Shown here piece by piece: positions 1 to 12,000 of a DNA stretch of 64,000 nucleotides. This DNA is from Histophilus somni (lineage in GTDB: Bacteria; Pseudomonadota; Gammaproteobacteria; Enterobacterales; Pasteurellaceae). The notes below the pieces were generated by a model. It was not told the origin of the DNA and ran no database searches. It was given only the letters and a program-made list of their open reading frames with translations. The position numbers were made by a program, and so were the translations under genes. The stretch is from NCBI RefSeq assembly GCF_014202395.1, contig NZ_JACHGQ010000009.1, positions 1 through 64,000 of the forward strand, read 5' to 3'. Position 1 is the stretch's first letter; the number at the start of each line of letters is the position of its first letter.

Positions 1-48
1 ATAAATCAATAAAAAACCTAATTTTAAAAGCTTAAAGAGAGTGAATTT

Positions 49-3000
49 ATGAACAAAATCTTCAAAACCAAATACGATGTAACAACCGGTCAAACCAAAG
101 TTGTGTCTGAATTAGCGAATAACCGTCAGGTGGCGAGCCGTGTTGAGGGGTCGTCGGTCGGTGTGGGTCAACCGAAGTGCGGTGTGTTTTTAGGCGGTAT
201 GTTAGGGGCGTTTAAGGTCCTGCCGTTGGCGTTGGTGATGGCGGGGATTTTTGGGGTGTGCAGTGTTTCATATGCTGAGATAACATATATTGATATGGAT
301 CACAAAACTGGATCAGCAGGTGTGCAAGAAAAATGGAGTGAATCAGGTCAGTGGAAAAATGGCGGTAGAGAAAATATTTTGTTCGCACCAGTTGCCGGAG
401 ATGAAGCTACAAAACATGGCGGGGTAAATACTGATGTACAAAAATCCGTCATTATTGGACCTAAGGCGGCGGGTAGAAATAGAAAAAACAATGATGGTAG
501 TATTGGCGTAGGGATGACTGTACTTGGACATAATGCCATTGGTTGGAATTCTCAAGCAACTGCAATCGGTAATAATGTCTATGCCGGCGAGCAAGGGACA
601 GCCATTGGATCTGATATCATGGCGGCAGGGTATGGGTCAATTGCCCTCGGTAATGATGATATATACAAAAATGGTCAAGGATTTGATGATGCATTACCGG
701 AAAATATCATTATGGAAATCTATGGGTATAGAGGTAATCATCAAGGAAAAACAACTTACAAGGATATCTTGGATGAAACTAGCTTTAAGCAAAAATATGG
801 AATATATAACTTTACAGATAATAGACACTATTCTCCAACTTATTCAGCAGGAATGGGAGCAATCGCTATCGGGTCAAGATCTGTTGCCTATGGTGATACT
901 TCACTTGCTTTAGGAACCTTATCATTTGCTTTGGCTAAAGGCTCAACCGCTGTTGGCGTTCGTGCATTTGTTGAAAAAGATGCAGAAGGCGGTGTTGCGA
1001 TAGGGGACGCATCTAGGGTATTTGCTGCGAATTCATTTGCTGTAGGTAATTATGCAGAGGCAGCAAATAAAGGGGCTGTATCTTATGGCTCAAACGCAAA
1101 AGCAGTGGGTGACGGCTCGATCGCATTCGGTTCGAGTTCAACATCTAATGCGAAATTAACACAAAGGTCAGCTAGTAAATTCAGAGAAAAACTGATGTCT
1201 GAGTTAGGTATTGGTCAAATTACTGAAAGAGAGGATAACTCGCATGGTGTAACTCTAACATCAGCCGAAGTGAATAATCTTAAAGTTGGAGATGAAAATG
1301 CAGTTGTTCAATCCGGATTTTCTGCTCATTTAAAAGACGACATAATTAATAAAAAAATTGCAAACGTTATTAAAGATTTAAGTTTGGAATATGAGTATGA
1401 GAATAATACCTACTTAACAGTAGGTGGAAAAGACATAAAAAAAATTCAAAAAGAAGGAAATCATGCCGTAACTATAGGTTATTACACTGCAAATAGTGGA
1501 GATAATACTGTAGCCATAGGGACTGCTTCCTATGTCAAAGGTAAAAATGCAGTGGTTTTAGGTGCGTTAAATAACGTCGGACAATATGCGAGTAATACGG
1601 TAGCGATTGGGGTTGGGACAAATGTGCATAAAGAAAACTCAATCGCTATAGGAACGGGAACAACTGTAGCAGGAGCGGGTGTTGTCGCTATGGGTTTAGG
1701 CGTGGGAGTTACTAAAGATAACACAGTAGCTATAGGTTATGGAGCATTGGGAAAATCAAGCGAAAGTATCATTTTAGGAAATAGTGCAACAGTAACAGAT
1801 CAAGCAAAAAAATCTATAGCTATTGGTAACGGTGCAAAAGTTGAAAACAAAAATATAACAACAAGTCTTACAGAACAGGAAATGTCCGCTATTGCTATAG
1901 GAACTAGTGCAACAGCTAACGCTCAAAATAGTGTAGCGTTCGGAAATGAAGCTCAAGTAAGCATGGAAAATTCGGTAGCATTAGGGAATAAATCACATAC
2001 AAAATATTTCTATCAAAATGGTAACAAAAACACAGCCACGCTCATCGGAAACGGCACAAATGATGCGATTAATTTAGATCCCTATGTTCCAGAAGGTTCT
2101 AGCTATAACTTAAAAACCGATAAAGCGGCGGGTATTGTGTCCGTCGGTTGGACAAAAAATGGCAACGGCAAAACACAAGAACTGGGCTTAAGACGGATTG
2201 TCGGGGTGGCACCGGGTGCGTTGGACTCTGACGTGGCGACGATTGGACAATTAAAAGCCTTAGAATATGTAAAAAGAGAAGGCTTAGTCGTTTATTATAC
2301 GCAAGAGGGTAATCAACTATATAAATTAGTTAAAAGTGCGGAGGATGGCAACTTCTATAAGGTAGATACAAAATATGGAACACCAATAAAAGAATTAGGT
2401 TCAGTATCACAAGACAAAGTATTAGTTGGTGCAAAAGGTGCTTTAGAAAAAGAATTTCAACTTAACGGACGTAAATTTGTAAATATCGGTCAAAAAATCC
2501 GCTTCGGGCATTTGAAAGATGGCGAGATTAAATCAGATTCCGATCAGGCGATTACGGGGAATCAGCTTAAAAATGTGGGTGATATTTTAGGGATATCTGT
2601 AAACACTGGTAATACAAAATTTGATAACCCTAGTTTTACCGCTGTGGAATCTATCGGTAGTGGAGCTGGTGGTCAAAATACTTTTAAAGGGGCAATAGAT
2701 GCTCTTATTACTGCTGTAAATAAAGGGTATAAGTTTAGCGATGGCACAGCTAACCACCCGAATAAAGACACGCCATTCTATCTCGGTTCAACCATTGAAA
2801 TTAAAGCGGGGGATATTAGCAAAAGTAATAAAAAAACACATTTAGGTAAGAACCTAAAAACCCAATTTAAACCGAAAGACAAAAAAAATGAAGTCGCTGA
2901 ATTTACCATCGGTTTAACCGATACCCCAGAATTTACGAGTGTAAAACTTACAGCTGCACCTACAGAGAACACTCACGCCGTTAATAAAAAATACGTTGAT

Positions 3001-6000
3001 GACAAACTCAAAGACGTGGCTTCAAATATCCACTTTATGTCAGTAAAAGCCCCGACAGACGCAAAATCAAAAGGCAACTATAGCAACGACGGTGCAAAAG
3101 CTGAGGGGGCGATTGCGATTGGTGTGGACGCAAGTGCCGCTTCTGAAAACTCCATCGCTATGGGTAAAGGCTCGAAAATTGAGGCGGAAATATCGAACGC
3201 CGTCGCTATCGGGGCGAATAATCATCTCAGAGCAAAGGCAGGAGATCAAAAGATTGATAATACGGTGGCTATTGGTTCAGACAATATCATCACCGGACGA
3301 AAAATCGTGAATTTAGGTTCGGGGAATAAGATAGGTAATACTGATAATAATTATCAACAAGTTAAAGGAGCAGGTGCGGTCAGCATACGAGTGATCGGGG
3401 ACGATAATAAGGTTCATGGGGTATGGAATACCGTCATCGGCGAAGGGAATAAATTTACAGATTCCTCAGTCTATGTTCATTTGATGGGTGATAAAAATAC
3501 CGTCACAGATTCCAAAAATACCATCATATTAGGCGATAACAATACTGTCTCAAAATTAGCAAACTCTATCATTATTGGTAAAAACATAACTGCTAAATCT
3601 AATGTTAAAAACAATAATAATTTAATCGTCATGGGTAACCAAGCCCAAGCAACAAATGCGAATAACAGTGTGGTGATCGGAGCGTCTGCAAAATCTACAG
3701 CAGTAAGTGCGGTCGTGATTGGACAAGGTTCCGAATCCAAAGCCGAAAGTGCGGTAGTTTTAGGTAAAGGGGCGACTGTTCAAGCTAACGCCGCAGGTGC
3801 GGTAGCGATTGGTGAAGGGGCGTCTGTATCTACAAATGCTGGTAATTCGATTGCGTTAGGGAAAGGATCGCAAGCGACGGCTAAAGCGAATGCAAAGGCA
3901 AATGCTACTGTAGAGGGCGTGAATTTTGCCTTTGCAGGTGGGACTGGAAATAATAAGACAGTATTAAGCATAGGTAAAGCTGGAACAGAGCGTGTCATTA
4001 AACACGTGGCAGCGGGCGAAGTGAGCAAAACCTCAACAGATGCTATTAACGGAAGTCAATTGTTCAGTGTGACAACGGAATTTGCAAAACTGGCAAAAGA
4101 TGTCCTTGGGGCGGAGTTAGGCACAACTAATCAATTCAAAAAATCAAAATTTAAGACATTAAAAGCAAGTAGTAGTGGTGCGGATACACCATCAGAAAAA
4201 ACATTTAGAGAAGCGATTAATGCAAATATAGACCAAATTAATAAAGGCTTGGTATTTAGCGACGGCACAACTACTAATGGCACTGGCACAAGACAGCTGG
4301 GCGAAAAGATCACCATACAAGCCGGCAATATTGACAGCGGTGATTTTGTCAGTGACAACATAAAGACGAATTACGGACCGAACACAGGAAAATTCCTGAT
4401 TGGGATTAAAAAAGAGCCAACATTTGACAAAGTAAAAATTAACAATGCACCTACTGATGATAAAGATGCTGTCAACAAATCCTATTTAGATACGCAATTA
4501 GCCGGCAAAGCCGCAAGCTTCCAAAAAGGGAATATTACTGCTAATGGAGATATATCGGTTACTGGTTCTACAACAGGGGCTGTCATTGGTTCTGGAATTA
4601 CGATTGATTTAAAAACAGAGACGAAGAATAAAATCAATAAAATCGGTACAGGGAAAATAGAAGCCGGCAATGAGGGTACTGTCACGGGTAAAACTGTACA
4701 CGATTATATGAATAACTTCTCAAGTACACTGCGTTTATCGACGGACGGAAACGCTGACAGCGGAAGCGTGAATTTAAAAACCGGTAAATTACAGGTGACA
4801 GGCAATAATCCGATTTCTGTTGATATTGCAAATAGCAAAATCACGGTGAGTATGACTAAGGAGTATAAGGACAAAATAGACAATGCCTTAAGTAAAACCG
4901 ATGCAGGGACAGCTTATGCGAAAGTAGATGCTTCTAATATTACAGATGAGACTAATAAGGGTAAATGGAGAACGGCACTAGACGTCTATTCTAAAACCGA
5001 AGCCAACGCTGAAATCGCCAAAGCGAAAGAAACAGTCACAAATGGTGAGGGAATTACGGTTAGTGCAACGCCGGACGGCACAGACGGACCGAAAACCTTT
5101 AAGGTAGCATTGGCAGACGAGTACAAAACCAAAATCAACAGTATCGGCTCGGGTTCTGTCGCAGATAACGATAAAAACACCGTCACCGGCGGCAAGGTGT
5201 ATACAGCCATTGAAGAAGCAAAAACTGCTTTAACCTCTAAAATTAATGGTAAAGCGGACAAAAATTTAAGCAATATCGATGAAACGGGTAAAGCAAAAAT
5301 TAAAACGCTTGCTACAGAAGCGATTGATGTACAAGGTAAAGATGGCGAGTTAACAGTTACCTCTAGCACGAGTAACAATAAAAAGTCATTTACGGTTGCA
5401 TTAAATGATGACATTAAAACCAAAATTGATGGCATTGGTACTGGAACTGTATCAGATAAAAATGACAAAACCGTAACGGGCGGTGCTGTACATACTGCTA
5501 TTGAGGCGGCAAAAACTGCATTGAAAGGGGATCTTTATGACAAGAATGCAACATTTGGCTTAAAAGGTAATGATAGTCAAGAAGTTAAAAAGACACTAAA
5601 TAATAGTATAGAAATCAAAGGAAGTGAAACGGCTAGAACTAGTGGCACAAATATTTATGTATCAAAAAATGATGAAAACGGTCTAAAAATCGAATTGGGT
5701 GAAACGTTAAAAGGAATAACTTCGATTACTAAGGGCGATAATAAGTCTAAAATCGACTTTAAAGATGACAGTATTGATTTAATGCCAGTTAATGGAAAAA
5801 CTGTCTCTATAACAAAAGACGGTAAAATCAGCGGCTTATCAGATGGTCAAATTGAGAACGCCTCAAAAGACGTGGTCACAGGAAATCAATTGCATGATCT
5901 AGCGGGTAAATTAGGCGTTAGTGTGGATACAAATTCTAAAACCGGTTTTACCGCACCGTCGTTTGTCGCCGTCAATTATCAAGGGCAAACAGAAACTAAC

Positions 6001-9000
6001 GGAAAAACCACCTTTAAAGAAGCAATCAATGATTTGATCGTGGCTGTGAATAAGGGGTTTGTAATTAGTGATGGAACCGATAATGGAACGCTTAATCTAG
6101 GAGATACATTACAAATTAAAGCGGGTAATATCGATAAACCTGATGCACAAACCTTAGGATTTACCAGCGATAACATTAAAACAAAATATTTATCAAATAA
6201 AAAAGAAGTGTTAATCGGGATTAAAGAAAATCCGAATTTCAAAACGGTAACAGTAACTGACACAATTGATGAAAAAACGCCGGAAAATACGTTGATCACG
6301 AAAAAATATGTTGATGAAAAATTAGCCACTAAAGCAGGGACATTTAACGTGAGTTCGGATAAAGGTGACACAAACAATATCACCGGCACTTTATCTGTCA
6401 AAGGTAAAGAAGATGATGCTAATGGCAAACATCAAAATATTAAAACAGAAGCGACAGGATCGAATTTAACGATAGCACTTAATAGCGACTTAAAAGGTAT
6501 ATCGGCTATCGGTAAAGACGATAAGGCTAAGATTAGTTTTAATAAAGATACTGCTAAAAATGAGATCGAGTTTAGTTTGGGAGATAACACGAAATATAAA
6601 TTCGATGAGAATGGATTAGACTTAGGAGGTAAAAAAATCACCACACTTGCGAGCGGTTTAGGGTTGACAGAGGCTAGCAATACTGACATAGGTAATAGCA
6701 CCAATAAAGGCATTATTGATAAAGTTCTTGATGGGACGATTGTTACCCAAAATGGCACTAAAAACAACGCCATCAATGTCAAAGACCTGTCCGAAGTCGC
6801 TAAAGCCCTTGTGAAAAAAGGACTTTCATTTGAGGGGAACGGTGGCGATAAGGATAAAGTTACTCGCAAACTCGGTGAGACGTTGAAAATTGTGGGTAAA
6901 GGTGATCAGGCTAAAAATATCACTGTAGCGGATAACAATATTAAAGTGTCGAAGAAAGCGGAAACTAATGGAAGTACAACCGACACATTAGAAATTGGTT
7001 TGTCTGATACTTTAACAGCCATTAAATCTATTGCCAATGGCGAGAATGCGAAAATTACTTTAAGCGGAAGTAATGGAAGCAAGGACAAAATTACCTTCAA
7101 AGCAGGTAGTTCAGAGGTTACCCTAGCCGATGGTAAATTTAGCGGCGTGTCTGAAATTAATAAAGAATCAGGCAAAGCTGCGTTGAAACTTGAAGCCGAC
7201 AAAGCGACCTTAGAAAGTGCTAGCGGTAATTCCAAAGTGGAATTAAAAGATAAAGCAGTAACAATTACAGCTAAAGAGGATAAAGGATCGTTAAAACTCA
7301 CCGAAAACACTGCAACCTTAGAAAGTGCGAAAGACGGTTCAAACCTGGCATTGGATAATACCAGTGCAACGTTAAGTGCGGGTAAAAATAAGGGCAGTAT
7401 TAAAGTTACCAATGGAGCGGATAACAAAATTGAGTTAAGTCCGGAAAACGGCTCAACCGTTACGTTGAAAAAAGACATGACAAATGGCGGAGTGCAAGCC
7501 ACCGGCTTGTCTACCATCGGTAAAGATGAGAATAACGCTTTAGTGTTTAAAAACGGTACGAGTGGCACAAACACGGCAGAGTTAAAAGTGGGTGGTGCGA
7601 CGTTAAAATTCACGCCAACGAATGGAACTGGAAATGCTAAGACCGTGAAAATCTCAAATGTGGCGGTTGGTAATATAACGACTGATTCAAAAGAAGCTAT
7701 TACCGGCGGACAACTTCATGATTTAGCAGGTAAATTAGGGGTTGAGGTTGATAGCTCAGGTAAAACTGCGTTTACAGCACCATCATTTAATCCGATAAAA
7801 GGTGGTACAACTAATAGCAATACAGGTCCTACAACCTTTAAAGATGCTATTACTCAGTTAATCACCGCTGTGAATGGCGGCTTGACCTTTACAGGAAATG
7901 ATACTTCCCAAAGTAAAACCACATTACAATTAGGTGGAACATTGACCATTGATAGCTCAGAAAGTAAAACAAAATTAGAGAACTCTAAAGAAACTAAAGA
8001 GAAAGACATCACTACAAAACTAGAACCATCGAATGGTAGCGACTCTAAAGCAGGTACACTCACGCTGACTTTAAATAAAGCAACATCTGTCGATGAAAAT
8101 GATGAAAGGGTTGTTACATCTAGTGCGGTAGCAAATAAATTAAAAAACTATACAACAACAGCTGATTTAACCACAGGCTATCTCAAAGTTGATGGTTCGA
8201 ACATAGGTGATAACAAATCTAAGTTTGGTAATAATGTCGGTATTGCTGAAATCAAACTCGGCGAAACTGACAAGAGCGACACTGAATTGGTACAAGCTAA
8301 AGCCTTAATCAACTATCTAAAAGGTACAGGTCAAAAATCCGTTAAAGTATCCGATAATCCAGAAACTAAGGCTGAAGGAGACTATTCTATTGCTCTTGGC
8401 GATAAAGCGGTAGCACAAAATGAAGGTGCAATTGCTATCGGTTATGGTGCTAATGCTAAAAATAGAAACGCACTTGCCATAGGGAGAGATAGTGATGTAT
8501 TAGGCGAGCATGCTACGGCTATTGGTTACAAAAATAATGTATCGGGCAATCATTCCGGTGCATTCGGGAAACAAAACACGGTTAGCGGAAAGCATTCCTA
8601 TGCTGTGGGTGCTTATAATGACATCAAAGGCGAACACACTTATGTCTTGGGTTCAAGTGTCACGACAGATGACAAGGTAAAAAATGCCGTCATTTTAGGC
8701 AACAAATCAACAGGAGAAGCAAATGCGGTATCTGTAGGTAGCAAAGATGAACAAAGAAGAATTGTTTATGTTGCTACACCAGAACACGAATTTGATGCCG
8801 TCAATAAGAAATATGTGGACGACTTGACGTTATCGTATAAAGCGAATAGCACAGAACCTGCGAAATCTATCAACCTCAAAACAGGGGCGTTGGACTTCGT
8901 GAAGTCGGAAAATATTTCTGTTGCTGTGGAAGCTGATGGAAAAATTACGCATACGTTGAATAATGAGCTTAAAGAGATTGGAAGTATTAGTGCTACCAAA

Positions 9001-12000
9001 GATGAAAAAGGTGCAAAAATCACTTTATCAAAACCTGATACAAGCCCTGATACAAGTAAAACATATGAAAAATATGTAAGTTTTAATGAGGCTAAAATAA
9101 AAGATATATTAGATGGTACAATATCAAGTGATTCAAAAGACGCCGTAACGGGTAAACAACTGGCGGATTTAGCGAAGCAATTAGGCATTGAGGTTGACGA
9201 CAATAAAACCACCTTTAAAGCTCCAACATTTGATGACTTCAAATTAAAAGGGGTTGATGGAAAAGATGGAACTGCACCACAAAATATCGTGGGTGGTTTG
9301 AAAAATGTCGTAACCAAACTTAACGAGGGCTTGAAATTCGGCGGTGATGTTCCAACAGGTACAAATAACGGCACCCACTATCTCGGTTCGACCATTAATA
9401 TTGTGCGTTTGGCAACGCCTGCGAACACTGGCACAACGACTACACAGCCAGCTACAACTACGCCAGCCATCACAGCGTATAGTGGGGAGAATTTAATCAC
9501 GCAATATAGCAATACTGGTGGCAACGCCAAAATCGAAATCGGCTTTAAAGACGAACCGACATTTAGCAAAGTGACTTTATCAAAAGCACAAACGTATGGT
9601 AATAGTAGCAATGTTGGCGACAACGACCTGATTAGCAAATCCTACCTTGATGCCGCATTAAAAGACTTTAAGTTTAATGTGGAATATGGTGGTAAGAAAG
9701 TCCAAATCGGTCGCGGCGACACCTTGAAATTTAATGCCGGTTTGAATATTAAAGTAGAGTTAGCTCAAAATGGTACTACACAACCAAGTGCGGGTAGTTC
9801 TGCACTCGCAAGTGGTGCAAGTAGTTCAAATAGCGGAGATAGTACCGCCGGCGGTGGAAATGCTACAGCTTCGGTAGGTACGTCCGGTTCGTCAAATATG
9901 GCTTCACAAGGAACGGGGGCAACTGGCGGAAGCAGTGTACCACCGACAACAACCATATCAAATGGCGGTGCAGGGGCAGATAGTGCGGTCGCTTCAAGTA
10001 CGACTTCGTCAAGTGGTGCAGGTACAAATGGCAAAAGTGGTACAAGCAGTACAGCTTCGTCAGGAGCTACTCCAAGTACGACAACAGCCGGCACAGCAAG
10101 CAGTACAACATCGAACACTACAGCGGTGGTGACGATTGGTACGACTGAGGACTTGACAGGTTTGAAATCTGCTGAGTTTAACGGCGAAAGCGGTAACACG
10201 ACTAACATTACCGGCAATGAAATTGTGTTGAAAGATCAGGCAGGTAACGCTCATACACAAACGGCGACATCGCAAATCATCACGGATAATACAGATCCCG
10301 ATAAGGAAAAAGCGGTTGTGACAACGGCTGAGGGCGTGACAATGTCTGTGGTCAGCGATGATCAGGTTTTGGTCAATGATCAAACAGCAGAAGCGAATGT
10401 TTTAAGCAATGGCAAGCACACGACAGAGGTGAAAGCCGGCGAGGTCGCTATTAAAGACAAGAGTGGTCAAGAAATCGTGAGCTTGAAAGTGGCAGAGGGT
10501 GAAAACGGTCAAGATGGCAAGGGAGCTACGCTGGCGTTTGCTAAAGGCACTGACGGTAAATCGGGCACTGGCGTAATCACGGGCTTGAAAGACCTAGATG
10601 CCACGGCTGACGGTTCAAGTGCGGCGAATAAAAACTATGTGGATGAAAAAGTGTCCGATTTGGACAGCAATCGACCGTTTGACTTCTATATCCAAGAGGG
10701 CGATGACTATACCAAAGTTGTCAAAGGACGTGATGGTAAGTTCTATGATCCTAAAGAGTTAGAGGGGGCGAAGTATGATGCAGAAAGTAAAAAATATACT
10801 TCTCAAGATGGACAAGAAGTTACACCGGAATCGGATAAAGTCATTATTCGTGCCGAACCGACTGCCGCACCTATCGGGATGAATAACGTGGCGAGTGGTT
10901 TGGGACTGGCAGATCCTGAAACTGATCCGGTTAAAGCAAAAGAGGCTCAAGAGAAAGCGACTGCACTCACCAAAGCTGTTGAGGAAAAAGTGAAAGCAAT
11001 AGGCGATAAAGCGAAAGAACTTTCAACTACAGCCCAAAAAGTAACCGATTTAACTTTAGCCGTGAGCGGTTTAGAAATGGCGATGAGTGCCATGCCTGAG
11101 GGTGAGGATAAAAAGAAACTTCAAACTCAATTGGAGGAAAACAAGAAACAGCTTGAAAAAGCTAAAGAAGATCTAGGGAAAGCAAAAACTGCTTTAACCG
11201 AGGCTCAGACAGAATTAACAAAAGCCAATGCTGACTATGAAGCCAACTACAAGGGTTATGAAAAAGTTGCTGACTTAGTGAAACCTGATAGCCAAGCGGA
11301 TTTAACCAACGTAGCCACCATTGCTGACGTGCAGGCGGTAGCGAAATCCGGCTTGAAGTTTAAGGGCAATGATGGTGTTGAAGTGCGTAAACAACTCAGC
11401 GAAACCTTAGCAATTAAAGGTGAAGGTGATACGTTTAACAGCAACCTCACCGCCGCCGGCAATATCAAGGTGGAAACAGACGGCAAGGGCTTAGTCGTCA
11501 AACTGTCCGACCAGTTGAAAAACATGACTTCGTTTGAAACTCGTGAAGTGGACGGTAAGAAATCCCGCTTGGACAGCAACGGTTTACAAGCGAGCAGTCT
11601 AGACAGCGAAACTTTTGTAAATGCACAGGGTACCCGTATTACGGGTAAAGGAAATCATGCCGGTCAATCGGCAAGTTACACCCTCGATGGCATGGCGATC
11701 ACCGGTAATAATGGAAGCGTGCAGTTGAATACGACCGCTCTTTCCTTTGCAACCACTCGAGACCAAGCGGGTAAACCTGTCGGTACAGGGGTTATCCGAG
11801 GTCTGAAAGACTTGGACGCACAGGCTACCGGTGATATGGCGGCAAATAAAAACTATGTGGACGAAAAAGTGGGTGCTGCCGTCAATCGCTTGGATAATGT
11901 CATCAGTACCAACAACCGAACCTTACAGGCAGGTATTGCCGGTGCGAATGCGGCGGCGGCATTGCCTACAGTAACGATGCCGGGTAAATCGACCATTGCG

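Noticed and set aside
6906-7613. Long open frame (over 200 codons) on the minus strand inside the adhesin gene
   Set aside because: It mirrors the codon bias of the plus-strand gene, has hydrophobic repetitive composition and no ribosome-binding site. Several similar antisense frames occur throughout 343-11579.
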